37,283 bases of DNA from Bacteroidales bacterium (GCA_017961265.1 JAGCXN010000027.1:1-37283), one strand, 5' to 3'; numbered from the stretch's first letter, positions 13,759 to 22,672 are shown. Numbers and translations: made by a program. Notes: generated by a model from the letters alone, not told the origin.

Positions 13759-14409
13759 TTACAAATTTTCCTCCATGGAAAAACATTCTTCAAATTTCTG
13801 CCGCAATAGTACCTCATCCTCCATCATCTGCCGGAGCCTCTCAAGACGTTCTGCATTTGGTGAGTGTTCAAACCAAAGGCGCAAATAGCCGTTCCGTCCG
13901 TATTTCTCATGCAAGTGCTGCACCGTCCGCGCATAATGTCCCTGCTTGTCCAGTTCTGGATAGTGTTCCAGACCGTATTGCACCGTGCGGCGGATGATAG
14001 TGTCGGGGTCGATGAAACGGTCAGCTTCGGCCACGATACGACCGTATAGCGAACGCGGCGCGTGGTCGGACGAGGCCCGATGGTCTTCTACTGCCTCTGC
14101 CATCATCTGTAAATCGCTTTCCGAAAACCATTTCCGTAATGCTGTATCCGCCAACAGCATCCTCGCTGAAACTTCGTGATGGTGTTCCCTCCCCTCACAC
14201 AAACCGATGTCGTGGTAAGCGGCAATGGCATACACCATATCCACATCAACCTCCATCTGCGCCGCCAGTTCCAAACTTTGCTGAATCACCATTCGCACGT
14301 GGTTACGCTGGTGCGCTTTGTCGAAATGGTCGTACAACGGAATAATCCGTTGTTGAATATAGTTTTGTAGCTCCGAATCAGGTTGTCGGACACTATTGTC
14401 ATTCTTCAT
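13759..14409 (-). CDS. HD-domain hydrolase
   Basis: 216 aa. The HD motif is AIAAYHDIGL (about 61-70), with an upstream His (AHQRNHVRMV, 33-42) and a later HRASSDHAPRSLYGRIVAEADR (about 109-130) giving further metal ligands. HD proteins of this size are metal-dependent phosphohydrolases, often on nucleotides; the substrate is unknown. It overlaps the EamA transporter gene by 4 nt (ATGA), so the two are translated together. Not a full RelA/SpoT or YfbR on length. Confidence 0.8.
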   Translation of the reverse strand: MKNDNSVRQPDSELQNYIQQRIIPLYDHFDKAHQRNHVRMVIQQSLELAAQMEVDVDMVYAIAAYHDIGLCEGREHHHEVSARMLLADTALRKWFSESDLQMMAEAVEDHRASSDHAPRSLYGRIVAEADRFIDPDTIIRRTVQYGLEHYPELDKQGHYARTVQHLHEKYGRNGYLRLWFEHSPNAERLERLRQMMEDEVLLRQKFEECFSMEENL

Positions 14410-15305
14410 GCCAAACTCTTTTTACGGTTACTATGGAGAGCGATAATGATGACCGCACTGAATATCAATACAATGCCGAAAGCCAAGCGCAACGTAAACA
14501 CTTCTCCAAAAAGGAAAATCCCGATTAAAACCGCCGTGAGTGGTTCGAGGGCGCCCATAATGGCGGTGGGTGTAGAACCGATGTATTTGGCGGCATACAC
14601 CATCATTACAAGGGCCAGAATTGCGGGAACCACCGCCAGCCAGCCCACATAGAACCAGCTGGTGACATTTGCGGGCACTTGGAGTCCCTGTCCTGAGCAT
14701 AACGAAACCAGCATGTTCCCTAAAGCGCAGTAAATGAGTACGTAAAAATTGATTTTAAAGGAGGACATGGATAAGTGTGCCCGATTCATCACGATGATGT
14801 AAATGGCGTACGTGAGCGCTGAAAGCAACACCAGCACTACGCCCAGTGCCGACAAGCTGCCGCCGTCGGGTGTCCAATACAGCAGCATGACTCCGACAAA
14901 AGACAGCACTATCGCCGACACAGTGGCCCATGTGAGTTTCTCTTTGAAAAAGACGGTCATAATGGCCGCTGTCAGCACCGGATAGACAAAGAGCAGCGTG
15001 GAAGCCACCCCGACCGCCATCAGCTGAAAGCTGGCATAGAGCGTGAACGACGAAGCCAGAAAGAGAAGCCCCAAGGCACTTAAAGTAGCAAACTCCTTCT
15101 TGCTGACACCCAGCTTTTCGTTACGAAACAGCATGACGGCCGCTATAATCAGCCATGCGAGCCCGAAACGCCAGAAAAGCACGGTGCTTGGCGCCATACC
15201 CTCCTCGTACAGACGAGCCCCTAACGGATTGGTGCCATAGCACACGGCGGCACCTATGCCGCAAAGGGTGCCGAAAAGCTTATTGTTTCTGTCGTTATTA
15301 AGCAT
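14406..15305 (-). CDS. EamA/DMT-family transporter
   Basis: 299 aa with about ten membrane segments and the internal duplication of two EamA halves. Seen are LCGIGAAVCYGTNPLGARL near the start and VGWLAVVPAILALVMMVYAAKYIGSTPTAIMGALEPLTAVLIG in the second half. The PLTA motif after GALEP is typical. It probably exports a metabolite or amino acid; the substrate is not predictable. It overlaps rsmA by 8 nt and the HD gene by 4 nt. Confidence 0.88.
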   Translation of the reverse strand: MLNNDRNNKLFGTLCGIGAAVCYGTNPLGARLYEEGMAPSTVLFWRFGLAWLIIAAVMLFRNEKLGVSKKEFATLSALGLLFLASSFTLYASFQLMAVGVASTLLFVYPVLTAAIMTVFFKEKLTWATVSAIVLSFVGVMLLYWTPDGGSLSALGVVLVLLSALTYAIYIIVMNRAHLSMSSFKINFYVLIYCALGNMLVSLCSGQGLQVPANVTSWFYVGWLAVVPAILALVMMVYAAKYIGSTPTAIMGALEPLTAVLIGIFLFGEVFTLRLAFGIVLIFSAVIIIALHSNRKKSLA

Positions 15306-16077
15306 AATTTGCTATATCAATATTATTGCAAATTGCCTCAAACTCCCCTACCGTCAGCTGTTCAGGACGTTTCGTAAAAATCGGGGCGTTTATGAAACTT
15401 TCTTTGAACTGAAAGGTTTTCAGTGAATTACGAAGCGTTTTCCGACGCTGGTTGAAGGCGGTCTTCACCACCTGTTTGAACAGCTTTTCGTCGCATGCCA
15501 GCCGCTTTTCGGGGTTCCTTGTGATCCGTATGACTGCTGATTTCACTTTCGGAGGCGGGTTGAAGGAGCCTTCGTGGACAGTGAACAGGTACTCAATGTC
15601 GTAATACGCCTGCAGCAGCACGCTCAAGATGCCATACTGCTTGTTACCCGGCCCGGAGGCGATACGCTCGGCCACCTCCTTCTGGAACATGCCGACAACT
15701 TCCGTCACCAAATCATTGTTTGCCAGAATTTTAAAAAGAATCTGGGATGAAATGTTGTACGGAAAATTGCCGATGATGCTGACCTTTTCCGAGTACATGC
15801 CGGACAGATCCAGCGTCAGGAAGTCGGCGGCGATGATTTTGTCCGACAGTTCCAGATAGTTCTGTTGCAGGTAGGCCACCGACTCATCGTCGATTTCGAC
15901 CACCTTCAGGCTGACATTCTCCTTGTGAATGAGGAACTTGGTCAGCACGCCCATACCGGGGCCGATTTCAAGGAGATTCGGATTCAGGTCTTGCAGACTT
16001 TCCACAATCCGCTGGGCGATGCCGTCGTCGCAAAGGAAGTGCTGTCCGAGGTATTTTTTGGGTCTTACGTCTTTCAT
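15298..16077 (-). CDS. rsmA: 16S rRNA dimethyladenosine transferase
   Basis: 259 aa, standard length. It methylates two adjacent adenosines in helix 45 of 16S rRNA using SAM. Motifs: KKYLGQHFLCD (7-17), SAM-binding LEIGPGMGVLTK (36-47), catalytic NFPYNISSQILFKIL (about 103-117), and the C-terminal FNQRRKTLRNSLK (about 212-224). It follows rpsA after a terminator and overlaps the EamA gene. Confidence 0.96.
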   Translation of the reverse strand: MKDVRPKKYLGQHFLCDDGIAQRIVESLQDLNPNLLEIGPGMGVLTKFLIHKENVSLKVVEIDDESVAYLQQNYLELSDKIIAADFLTLDLSGMYSEKVSIIGNFPYNISSQILFKILANNDLVTEVVGMFQKEVAERIASGPGNKQYGILSVLLQAYYDIEYLFTVHEGSFNPPPKVKSAVIRITRNPEKRLACDEKLFKQVVKTAFNQRRKTLRNSLKTFQFKESFINAPIFTKRPEQLTVGEFEAICNNIDIANYA

Positions 16078-16093
16078 TATTATGGGATTATAA

Positions 16094-16126
16094 AGAAAAA
16101 AAGGCCCGTCTTGCGGACAGGCCTTT
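16094..16126 (-). terminator. Terminator after rpsA
   Basis: AAAGGCC (16100-16106) and GGCCTTT (16120-16126) form the stem, with an inner GTC/GAC pair. On the minus strand it is followed by a T run (A's at 16094-16102). Confidence 0.85.
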
Positions 16127-16145
16127 CCGTTATCAGAACAAGTGA

Positions 16146-18137
16146 CTATTCTTCAGCTTTTTCGAGGTTCTTTTTCAGAGCCTGGAGGGCTTCGAGATCA
16201 CCGAGGGTGGCCTTTTCAACCTTTTCGTTTACTTGGGCGATTTCCTGGTTCTTCTTTCTGTCTTCAGCCTGAGCTCTCTTAGCGTCCTCTTCGGGGGTCA
16301 GCTTCCAAGTGCTGGTGTGTGAGAGGGTGATCTTCTTGCTGTCCTTGGAGAATTCCACGACTTTGAATTTCAGCGTCTCGTTCACCTGAACCTTGCTGTT
16401 GTCCTCTTTCTGGAGACCGCGGTTGAAAGCGAAACCTTCGATGCCGTTGGGCAGGGTAACCACAGCGCCCTTGTCGTTGATGGCGGTGATGGTGCCTTCG
16501 TGCTCGGAACCGACGGGGAAGATGGTTTCATAGACATCCCACGGGTTCTCCTCGAGCTGTTTGTGGCCGAGGCTGAGCTTGCGGTTGGCGGCGTCAACTT
16601 CCAGAACCTTGACATCAATCTTTTCACCGATCTTGGTGAATTCGGCGGGATGTTTGATTTTCTTGTCCCAAGAGAGGTCGGAAATGTGGATGAGACCTTC
16701 CACGCCCTCTTCGAGTTCGACGAAGATACCGAAGTTGGTGAAGTTGCGCACGGTGGCGGTGTGCTTCGAGCCGACGGGGTACTTGATGTTGATGTCAGCC
16801 CACGGGTCGGGAATCAACTGCTTGATACCGAGCGACATCTTTCTCTCTTCCTTGTCAAGGGTAAGGAGAACGGCGTCGATTTCGTCACCGACTTTGAGGA
16901 AGTCGTGTGCGGTGCGGGAGTAGTGCTGCGACCAGGACATTTCGGAAACGTGGATGAGACCTTCGACACCGGGCATGATTTCGAGGAATGCGCCGTAGTC
17001 GGCGATGACCACCACCTTGCCGTGAACGATGTCGCCGACCTTGAGGTTCGGATCGAGAGCGTCCCACGGATGCGGGGTGAGCTGCTTCAGGCCGAGAGCG
17101 ATACGTTTCTTGTTCTCGTCGAAGTCGAGGATGACCACGTTGATCTTCTGGTCGAGCTTGACGATTTCTTCGGGATGGATGATGCGGCCCCAAGAGAGGT
17201 CGGTGATGTGGATAAGACCGTCCACGCCGCCGAGGTCAACAAATACACCGTAGTTGGTGATGTTCTTGACGGTTCCTTCGAGCACCTGGCCCTTTTCGAG
17301 GCGGGAGATGATCTCTGCCTTCTGGGCTTCGAGTTCGGACTCGATGAGTGCCTTGTGGGAAACGACGACATTCTTGAATTCCTGGTTGATTTTCACAACC
17401 TTGAAATCCATGATCTTGTCAACAAACACGTCGTAGTCGCGGATGGGCTTCACGTCGATCTGTGAACCGGGGAGGAATGCCTCGATACCGAAAACGTCCA
17501 CGATCAAGCCACCTTTGGTGCGGCACTTGACGTAACCGGTGATGATTTCCTCTTTCTCGAAAGCTTCGTTGACGCGCAGCCAAGACTTGAGCATGCGTGC
17601 TTTCTTGTGGGAGAGAATGAGCTGGCCGGTAGCATCTTCCTGACTTTCAACGTAAACTTCGATTTCATCACCGATTTTCAGGTCGGGATTGTAACGGAGT
17701 TCAGAAGCGGAGATGACACCGTCGGACTTGAATCCAATGTTGACGACGATTTCGCGCTGGTTGATGGATACGACGGTACCCATGATCACAGCCTGCTCGT
17801 CGATAGACTTGAAGGACTTGGTGTAAAGTTCCTCAAGGTTCTTCTTTTCGGCTTCGCTGTAGCCTTTGCCCTTCTTATCCAACGCATTCCAGTCGAAGTT
17901 CTCGATCGAGCCGTAAACGTTTTCAATTTCGCGGGGCTTTCTGGGAGCCTTCGGAGTCTCGGGAAGCTCGGCGGCTTCGGCAACGGGCTCTGCTGTGGGT
18001 GCCTCAACGGGTTCAGCAACAGGTTCGGTTGCGGGTTCTGCTACGGTTTCCTCAACGGGAGCGGTAGCGGGAGCCTCTTCTACAGGCTGGTTTTCGGAGA
18101 TAACTTCTTCCGGATTGTTAATAATTTCTTCTGCCAT
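16146..18137 (-). CDS. rpsA: 30S ribosomal protein S1
   Basis: 663 aa from the ATG at 18137; the reading frame extends 15 codons further upstream, but MAEEIINNPEE is the natural start. The N-terminal ~80 residues are an acidic Glu/Ala/Pro/Val-rich tail (repeats of EPVAEPV type). It is followed by about six S1 RNA-binding domains, seen as repeated G-x-V-x-x-I-x-x-x-G-x-F-V and GLIHISDLSW (e.g. VDGLIHITDLSW). In bacteria without Shine-Dalgarno sites, S1 is central to mRNA binding. The acidic tail is longer than in Proteobacteria. Opposite-strand frames here are shadows. Confidence 0.95.
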   Translation of the reverse strand: MAEEIINNPEEVISENQPVEEAPATAPVEETVAEPATEPVAEPVEAPTAEPVAEAAELPETPKAPRKPREIENVYGSIENFDWNALDKKGKGYSEAEKKNLEELYTKSFKSIDEQAVIMGTVVSINQREIVVNIGFKSDGVISASELRYNPDLKIGDEIEVYVESQEDATGQLILSHKKARMLKSWLRVNEAFEKEEIITGYVKCRTKGGLIVDVFGIEAFLPGSQIDVKPIRDYDVFVDKIMDFKVVKINQEFKNVVVSHKALIESELEAQKAEIISRLEKGQVLEGTVKNITNYGVFVDLGGVDGLIHITDLSWGRIIHPEEIVKLDQKINVVILDFDENKKRIALGLKQLTPHPWDALDPNLKVGDIVHGKVVVIADYGAFLEIMPGVEGLIHVSEMSWSQHYSRTAHDFLKVGDEIDAVLLTLDKEERKMSLGIKQLIPDPWADINIKYPVGSKHTATVRNFTNFGIFVELEEGVEGLIHISDLSWDKKIKHPAEFTKIGEKIDVKVLEVDAANRKLSLGHKQLEENPWDVYETIFPVGSEHEGTITAINDKGAVVTLPNGIEGFAFNRGLQKEDNSKVQVNETLKFKVVEFSKDSKKITLSHTSTWKLTPEEDAKRAQAEDRKKNQEIAQVNEKVEKATLGDLEALQALKKNLEKAEE

Positions 18138-18235
18138 AGCAAAATTTTTGATTCTTTTGAATCGGTTAATAAGGTGAAACATAAGGGGTTAATTCTTCAA
18201 CGCAAACCACAGAGCCCCTTGCGATTTGCGGGGTG

Positions 18236-18243
18236 CAAAAGTA
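18236..18243 (-). promoter_or_regulatory. -7 promoter box (TACTTTTG) for rpsA
   Basis: CAAAAGTA on the plus strand, about 100 bp upstream of the rpsA start, followed by CACCCC on the minus strand. The ~95-nt leader contains an inverted CGCAAA/TTTGCG pair (18201-18230), possibly for autoregulation. Confidence 0.55.
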
Positions 18244-18291
18244 GTAATAATAATTTAATAATCAGTATATTTCAGAAAATATTTTTGGAAT

Positions 18292-18323
18292 AAAAAATCC
18301 CCTCCTTTCAAAGAGAGGATTTT
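18292..18323 (-). terminator. Terminator after pyrB
   Basis: AAAATCC-CTC and GAG-GATTTT arms around a CTTTCAAA loop, with a T run on the minus strand. It ends the pyrimidine operon 30 bp after the pyrB stop. Confidence 0.75.
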
Positions 18324-18352
18324 GGGGATAGAATCGTTGAATCAACAATATT

Positions 18353-19435
18353 TTATTCCTTCGTCTTGCTGTCGCAGTAGTAGCAGCGGATCGGGCCGTT
18401 GACGGTCTGGCGGAAAAGATGCGGCACCTTTTCGGCATTACTGATACATTTGTTGTTGGCGCAGAACAAGGTGCTGTCCTCGATGGTCTCGTAATGGATC
18501 GGGGTGTCGTGTTCCGGATCGTTCTTCCATTCCAAAAGTTTGCAAATCAAAGCCATACGGACGAACTTACCGTTTTCAACCTGACGGAAGTAGGCGGCAC
18601 GCGGGTCGGAGTCAACCTCGGGCAGAATCTCGTTCACACGCGGCAGCGGGTGCAGGACGGCCATGTCACGTTTGGCGAGCTTCATCTTCTCACGGTCGAG
18701 CACGAAGCTGTCCTTCACGCGGTCGAACTCGTCTTCGTCCAAGAAACGCTCCTTCTGGACGCGGGTCATATAGAGCACATCCAGCTGAGACATCACTTCT
18801 TCCATCGTGCTAACTTCCTTGTATTCAATACCTCTTCGTTCGCACACATCGTGACGGATGTAGCCGGGCACGCGCAGCTCGTTCGGGGCGATGAGGACAA
18901 CTTTGATGTTGGAACGTGCTGACAGCGACTTGATGAGGGAGTGGACGGTACGACCGAACTTCAGGTCACCGCAGAAACCGATGGTGAAGTTGTCGAGACG
19001 GCCCAGCTCGCGAGTGATGGTGAGCAGGTCGGTGAGGGTCTGCGTCGGATGGCTGTGGCTGCCGTCACCGGCGTTGATGATCGGCACACCGGCCACTTTG
19101 GAGGCGGCTAACGGCGCGCCTTCGATGTAGTGGCGCATGGCAATCAGGTCGGCAAAGCAGCTTACGGTCTTTGCGGTGTCCTGCACGGATTCACCTTTGG
19201 CGGTTGAGGAGCTGCCAGCTTCGGAGAACCCCAGCACGTTGCCGCCAAGCTCCATCATAGCAGCCGTGAAGCTGAGGCGGGTACGGGTGCTCGGCTCGTA
19301 GAACAGCGTGGCCAATTTCTTGCCCTTGCAGTGCTCCGCATACTTTTTCGGGTTGGCAATAATATCAAGCGCTAACTCGATAATTTCATCGGTTTCGGCA
19401 ACCGAAATGTCCATTGGATCAATTAAGTGTTTCAT
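18353..19435 (-). CDS. pyrB: Aspartate carbamoyltransferase with fused PyrI-type zinc domain
   Basis: 360 aa, about 50 longer than usual. The catalytic part is complete: STRTR carbamoyl-phosphate loop (about 50-54), [12 protein letters not shown] loop with catalytic Lys, HPTQTLTDL, and HPLPR near residue 262. The extra C-terminus has C325-x4-C330 ... C351-x2-C354 with CISNAEKV between. That matches the zinc-binding domain of the regulatory chain PyrI, which in E. coli is C-x4-C-x23-C-x2-C. The allosteric nucleotide-binding domain of PyrI is absent. So it is a PyrB with only the zinc half of PyrI. It carries out step 2 of UMP synthesis. Confidence 0.93.
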   Translation of the reverse strand: MKHLIDPMDISVAETDEIIELALDIIANPKKYAEHCKGKKLATLFYEPSTRTRLSFTAAMMELGGNVLGFSEAGSSSTAKGESVQDTAKTVSCFADLIAMRHYIEGAPLAASKVAGVPIINAGDGSHSHPTQTLTDLLTITRELGRLDNFTIGFCGDLKFGRTVHSLIKSLSARSNIKVVLIAPNELRVPGYIRHDVCERRGIEYKEVSTMEEVMSQLDVLYMTRVQKERFLDEDEFDRVKDSFVLDREKMKLAKRDMAVLHPLPRVNEILPEVDSDPRAAYFRQVENGKFVRMALICKLLEWKNDPEHDTPIHYETIEDSTLFCANNKCISNAEKVPHLFRQTVNGPIRCYYCDSKTKE

Positions 19436-19443
19436 TTTTTTAT

Positions 19444-19475
19444 TTATTAAGTTATTAAATTATTCAATTATTAAT
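19444..19475. repeat. Tandem repeat, 4 x 8 bp, upstream of pyrB
   Basis: Units TTATTAAG, TTATTAAA, TTATTCAA and TTATTAAT. It starts 8 bp before the pyrB ATG (minus strand). Confidence 0.7.
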
Positions 19476-19480
19476 TTCTA

Positions 19481-19517
19481 CTACCCCGCCCTACGGGCAC
19501 CCCTTCTACAAGAAGGG
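19481..19517. repeat. Dispersed double-hairpin element, copy 2
   Basis: CTACCCC, hairpin GCCC-TAC-GGGC, then CCCTTCT-ACA-AGAAGGG. It is the same layout as 135-175 with a compensatory base-pair change in the first stem. It lies between pyrE and pyrB. Confidence 0.6.
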
Positions 19518-19523
19518 AAATTA

Positions 19524-19551
19524 TCAATTTTCAATTCTCAATTTTCAATTT
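19524..19551. repeat. Tandem repeat, 4 x 7 bp, at pyrE stop
   Basis: Units TCAATTT, TCAATTC, TCAATTT, TCAATTT. It runs into the pyrE stop codon (19550-19552). Confidence 0.75.
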
Positions 19552-20161
19552 ATAAGTTGTTCCTAAAGTCAAGGACGGTTTGTTTCTGTTCGGGCGTGAT
19601 GTACTTTTCGGTGATGGCGACTTCCACGAGGGCATCGAGGTTGGAGAGCGAGTGGTACTCGGTCTTGGCTTCCTCAAAGTTCTTCGTGGCGGCTTTCAGC
19701 CCGTAGGTGAAGATGCTGATCACGCCAAGCACTTCGGCACCGGCTTCGCGGAGGGCGTCCACCACTTCAATGCAGCTGCCGCCGGTGGAGATTAGGTCTT
19801 CGATGACGACCACGCGCGTGCCCGCATCCATCTTCCCTTCAATACGGTTGGTACGCCCGTGCGATTTGGCGGAGGAGCGCACATAACCCATCGGCATATC
19901 CAGAATGTCCGAAACAAGGGCGGCGTGGGCGATGCCGGCCGTGGCCGTGCCCATCAGCATCTCGCAGTTCGGGTAGTACTCACGGACCAACTCCGCGAGA
20001 CCCTGCTCCACCTTCTTCCGTGCCGACGGAGCCGACAGGACCAGACGGTTGTCGCAATAGATGGGGCTTTTGATACCGCTCGCCCATGTGAACGGGTCGT
20101 CAGGACGCAAGAAGACCGCGCCAATTTTCAGTAATTCAGAGGCTATTTCTTGTGATTTCAT
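19550..20161 (-). CDS. pyrE: Orotate phosphoribosyltransferase
   Basis: 203 aa from ATG at 20161 (MKSQEIASELL). The frame is open for 27 more codons upstream, but those lie in repeat DNA (8-bp repeats at 20170-20201) and do not look like PyrE. The PRPP-binding motif is VVVIEDLISTGGS (about 118-130). Family features also include FTWASGIKSPIYCDNR (24-39). It converts orotate and PRPP to OMP, step 5 of the pathway. Confidence 0.95.
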   Translation of the reverse strand: MKSQEIASELLKIGAVFLRPDDPFTWASGIKSPIYCDNRLVLSAPSARKKVEQGLAELVREYYPNCEMLMGTATAGIAHAALVSDILDMPMGYVRSSAKSHGRTNRIEGKMDAGTRVVVIEDLISTGGSCIEVVDALREAGAEVLGVISIFTYGLKAATKNFEEAKTEYHSLSNLDALVEVAITEKYITPEQKQTVLDFRNNL

Positions 20162-20169
20162 TGTATGTT

Positions 20170-20201
20170 GTTGATTTGTTGATTCGTTGATTTGTTGATT
20201 T
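20170..20201. repeat. Tandem repeat, 4 x 8 bp, upstream of pyrE
   Basis: Units GTTGATTT, GTTGATTC, GTTGATTT, GTTGATTT. It begins 8 bp before the pyrE ATG. Confidence 0.8.
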
Positions 20202-20225
20202 GAGGCTCGCTTTGCTCGCATTTGA

Positions 20226-20240
20226 GTCCGCTGCGCGGAC
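20226..20240. repeat. Hairpin GTCCGC-TGC-GCGGAC
   Basis: A perfect 6-bp stem in the pyrE-pyrF spacer, next to a GCTCGC/GCTCGC direct repeat (20205-20220). Function unknown. Confidence 0.5.
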
Positions 20241-20265
20241 ATTTGTCCTCACTGCTTTTGATAGT

Positions 20266-20293
20266 TCTCAGTTTTCAATTTTCAGTTTTCAAT
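20266..20293. repeat. Tandem repeat, 4 x 7 bp, at pyrF stop
   Basis: Units TCTCAGT, TTTCAAT, TTTCAGT, TTTCAAT. It overlaps the pyrF stop codon (20289-20291). Confidence 0.7.
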
Positions 20294-20993
20294 TTACAAA
20301 TTCAGAAAGGCAGCGTTTGTAGGCTTCGAGCGGGTTGGCGGCCTGCGTGATGGGGCGACCAACGACGATGTAGTCGGAGCCGAGTTCGCGGGCGCGGACG
20401 GGCGTGGCGATACGGGACTGGTCATCGGTGGAGGAGTCGGCGAAGCGGACACCCGGCGTGACGGTGATGAAGCCGTTGCCGCACGCTTTCTTCACATCAG
20501 GAACTTCCAACGGAGAGCAGACCACGCCGTCGATGCCGGCAGCGGCGGCGTTTTTGGCGTACTGCGCCACCACCTGTTCCATCGGCTGCGGGATGAGCAG
20601 CTCGTTGTGCAGTGTCTCCTCGGAGGTGGAGGTGAGCTGCGTGACCGCAATCAGCTGCGGGCGTTGGCCGTTGGTGCTGCCCTCGGTAAGCCCCTCCAAG
20701 GCGGCACGCATCATCTGCACCGTCCCGGCGGCGTGGACGTTGGTGATGTCCACCCCAAGACCGGCCAGCACGCGCATCGCCTTCCGGACTGTGTTCGGAA
20801 TGTCATGGAGCTTCAGATCAAGGAAAACCTTGTGTCCACGGTCCTTCAGCTCCTTCACGATGGCTGGACCTTCCGCATAAAAAATTTCCATCCCCACTTT
20901 TACGAAAGGATGGAAATCAGAAAAACTGTTCAAGAACGCCAGCGTCTCGTTGGCGGTACTGAAGTCGAGGGCAATGATTACATCTTTTGGCAT
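20289..20993 (-). CDS. pyrF: Orotidine 5'-phosphate decarboxylase
   Basis: 234 aa, the short type I form. VIIALDFSTANETL (5-18) opens the barrel. The catalytic tetrad segment is FLDLKLHDIPNTV (about 56-68) with D-x-K-x-x-D. The phosphate-binding end is GSDYIVVGRPITQA near 208-221. It makes UMP from OMP, the last step. It starts 2 nt after the pyrD stop. Confidence 0.95.
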   Translation of the reverse strand: MPKDVIIALDFSTANETLAFLNSFSDFHPFVKVGMEIFYAEGPAIVKELKDRGHKVFLDLKLHDIPNTVRKAMRVLAGLGVDITNVHAAGTVQMMRAALEGLTEGSTNGQRPQLIAVTQLTSTSEETLHNELLIPQPMEQVVAQYAKNAAAAGIDGVVCSPLEVPDVKKACGNGFITVTPGVRFADSSTDDQSRIATPVRARELGSDYIVVGRPITQAANPLEAYKRCLSEFVN

Positions 20994-20995
20994 AG

Positions 20996-21901
20996 CTATT
21001 CGATAATTCCTATAATTTCTGATAATTTATTGATTTTCAATTCATTCATAACAGATGGAAGATTTTCCACTATCTGTTTGCAGACGAAGGGGTTGCGCAG
21101 GTTCTCGCTGCCGACCTGCACGGCGGTGGCACCGGCCATCATCATCTCGATCACGTCTTCGGCAGAGGCCACGCCGCCGCAACCGACGACCGGAATCCTG
21201 CACGCTTTCGACACCTGATAGACCATCCGCAGGGCCACGGGGAAGATGGCGGGGCCGGAAAAGCCGCCCATCTTGCGGGCCAGAACGGGTTTGCGGCGGC
21301 GGATGTCGATACGCATCCCTAACATCGTATTGATGAGGGTGAGTCCGTCGGCACCGGCCTCCTCACAAGCCTTGGCGATGGAGACGATGTCGCCGACATT
21401 GGGGCTGAGTTTCACGATAAGGGGGCGCGGGCACACCTCGCGCACGGCCTTCACCACGGAAGCCGCGCCGTCGGGCGTTGTCCCGAAAGCCATCCCGCCG
21501 TTGTGCACGTTGGGGCACGAAATGTTCAGCTCCACAATCTCGACCTCCGTCGCGACGGTCTCGCAGCAGGCGCGGTAATCGTCGAGGGAAAAGCCGCACA
21601 CATTCCCGATAATCGGCTGGTGGAAGTGCTTGCGCAGGTTGGGGATCTCCTCCTCCGCCACCACTTTCGCGCCGGGGTTCTGGAGTCCCACGGAGTTGAG
21701 CAGGCCGTCGGGGCACTCCGCGATGCGCGGGGTCGGATTGCCGAAGCGGGGTTCGAAGGTAGTGCCCTTCACCGAGATGGAACCAAGTACGTTAAGGTCA
21801 TATATTTCAGCCATTTCCGCACCGAAGCCGAAAGTGCCGCTGGCCGGGATGACCGGATTTTGCAGCGTCACGCCGCACAGATTAACCGACAGATCTACCA
21901 T
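20996..21901 (-). CDS. pyrD: Dihydroorotate dehydrogenase, class 1B catalytic subunit
   Basis: 301 aa from ATG at 21901 (MVDLSVNLCGV). The frame extends upstream into pyrK in another phase and should not be used. FMN-barrel motifs: NPVIPASGTFGFG (about 14-26), NSVGLQNPG, NISCPNVHNGG with catalytic Cys (about 130-140), and GCGGVASAEDVIEMMMAGA near 253-271. Class 1B enzymes pass electrons to NAD+ through PyrK, whose gene overlaps by 7 nt. Confidence 0.95.
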   Translation of the reverse strand: MVDLSVNLCGVTLQNPVIPASGTFGFGAEMAEIYDLNVLGSISVKGTTFEPRFGNPTPRIAECPDGLLNSVGLQNPGAKVVAEEEIPNLRKHFHQPIIGNVCGFSLDDYRACCETVATEVEIVELNISCPNVHNGGMAFGTTPDGAASVVKAVREVCPRPLIVKLSPNVGDIVSIAKACEEAGADGLTLINTMLGMRIDIRRRKPVLARKMGGFSGPAIFPVALRMVYQVSKACRIPVVGCGGVASAEDVIEMMMAGATAVQVGSENLRNPFVCKQIVENLPSVMNELKINKLSEIIGIIE

Positions 21902-22635
21902 ACCAGTTCCTCCTTTCTGAAAACGGGGCCGTCCTTGCAGATGCGTTTCGCGCCGTGGGCGGTCATCAGGCTGCAGCCCATACAGATACCGAAGCCACAT
22001 CCCATCCGTTCTTCTAAGCTCAGCTGGCCGTCGGTGGCGATAGCTGCCGTGACCGCCTTCAGCATCGGAGTCGGGCCGCAGGCGTAAAAGTAGTCGTAGT
22101 CGCACTCCGGCAACAATTCCGTCACCAGGCCCTGATGCCCGAAACTGCCGTCCATCGTGGCGTAATATGTTTTATCACAGATATTTTCAAACTCTTTCTG
22201 ATAGAAGATTTCCGACTGGTTGGCGAAACCGGCGATAAAGGTGGTGAAAACGCCTTTCTTACGGAGTTCCACGGCCAATTGGTAGAGCGGCGCGGTGCCG
22301 ATACCGCCGCCGACTAACAGGGCCTTGCGGCTGCTTTCGGGAATTTGGAAGCCGTTGCCGAGCTGCAGCAGGCAGTTCACCACGTCGTTCCTGACGAGCT
22401 TTGTCATTTGGGTCGTCCCCTTCCCTACCACTTTATATACCAAGGTGACTTTTCCGGGCACGGACTCGCAGACGGAGATGGGGCGGCGCAGGTACATCCC
22501 TCCGACCGACACTTCGACGAAGGAGCCGGCGGCAAGCTGCGGAATCTCCCCGGCAAGTTCCAGCCGGAAGATTTTCGAGGCCACCTCCTCATTTCGCATC
22601 ACTACCAGATTTCGTTCTATCATCTTTTCTGACAA
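21895..22635 (-). CDS. pyrK: Dihydroorotate dehydrogenase electron transfer subunit
   Basis: 246 aa from the ATG at 22635; an internal Met four codons later is also possible. It has the FAD-binding LRRPISVCE (about 49-57), NAD-binding GGGIGTAPLYQLA (109-121), and the 2Fe-2S cysteines C-x4-C-x2-C ... C in GCGFGICMGCSLMTAHGAKR-IC (about 212-234). It forms the heterotetramer with PyrD and reduces NAD+. Its leader carries two tandem terminators. Confidence 0.95.
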   Translation of the reverse strand: MSEKMIERNLVVMRNEEVASKIFRLELAGEIPQLAAGSFVEVSVGGMYLRRPISVCESVPGKVTLVYKVVGKGTTQMTKLVRNDVVNCLLQLGNGFQIPESSRKALLVGGGIGTAPLYQLAVELRKKGVFTTFIAGFANQSEIFYQKEFENICDKTYYATMDGSFGHQGLVTELLPECDYDYFYACGPTPMLKAVTAAIATDGQLSLEERMGCGFGICMGCSLMTAHGAKRICKDGPVFRKEELVW

Positions 22636-22664
22636 AAAAAAAGTGACTTAAAAACAAGTCACTT
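22634..22664 (-). terminator. pyrK leader hairpin 2 (attenuator, next to start codon)
   Basis: On the minus strand AAGTGACTT-GTTTTT-AAGTCACTT is a perfect 9-bp stem followed by seven T. It ends about 12 nt before pyrK and lies downstream of the promoter at 22750-22757. Confidence 0.7.
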
Positions 22665-22672
22665 AAACAATT

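Noticed and set aside
20162..20242. N-terminal extension of PyrE
   Set aside because: The codons lie in 8-bp repeats and a hairpin; the family starts at MKSQEI.
21902..22105. N-terminal extension of PyrD
   Set aside because: It is pyrK coding DNA in another phase; PyrD starts at MVDLSV with a 7-nt overlap.
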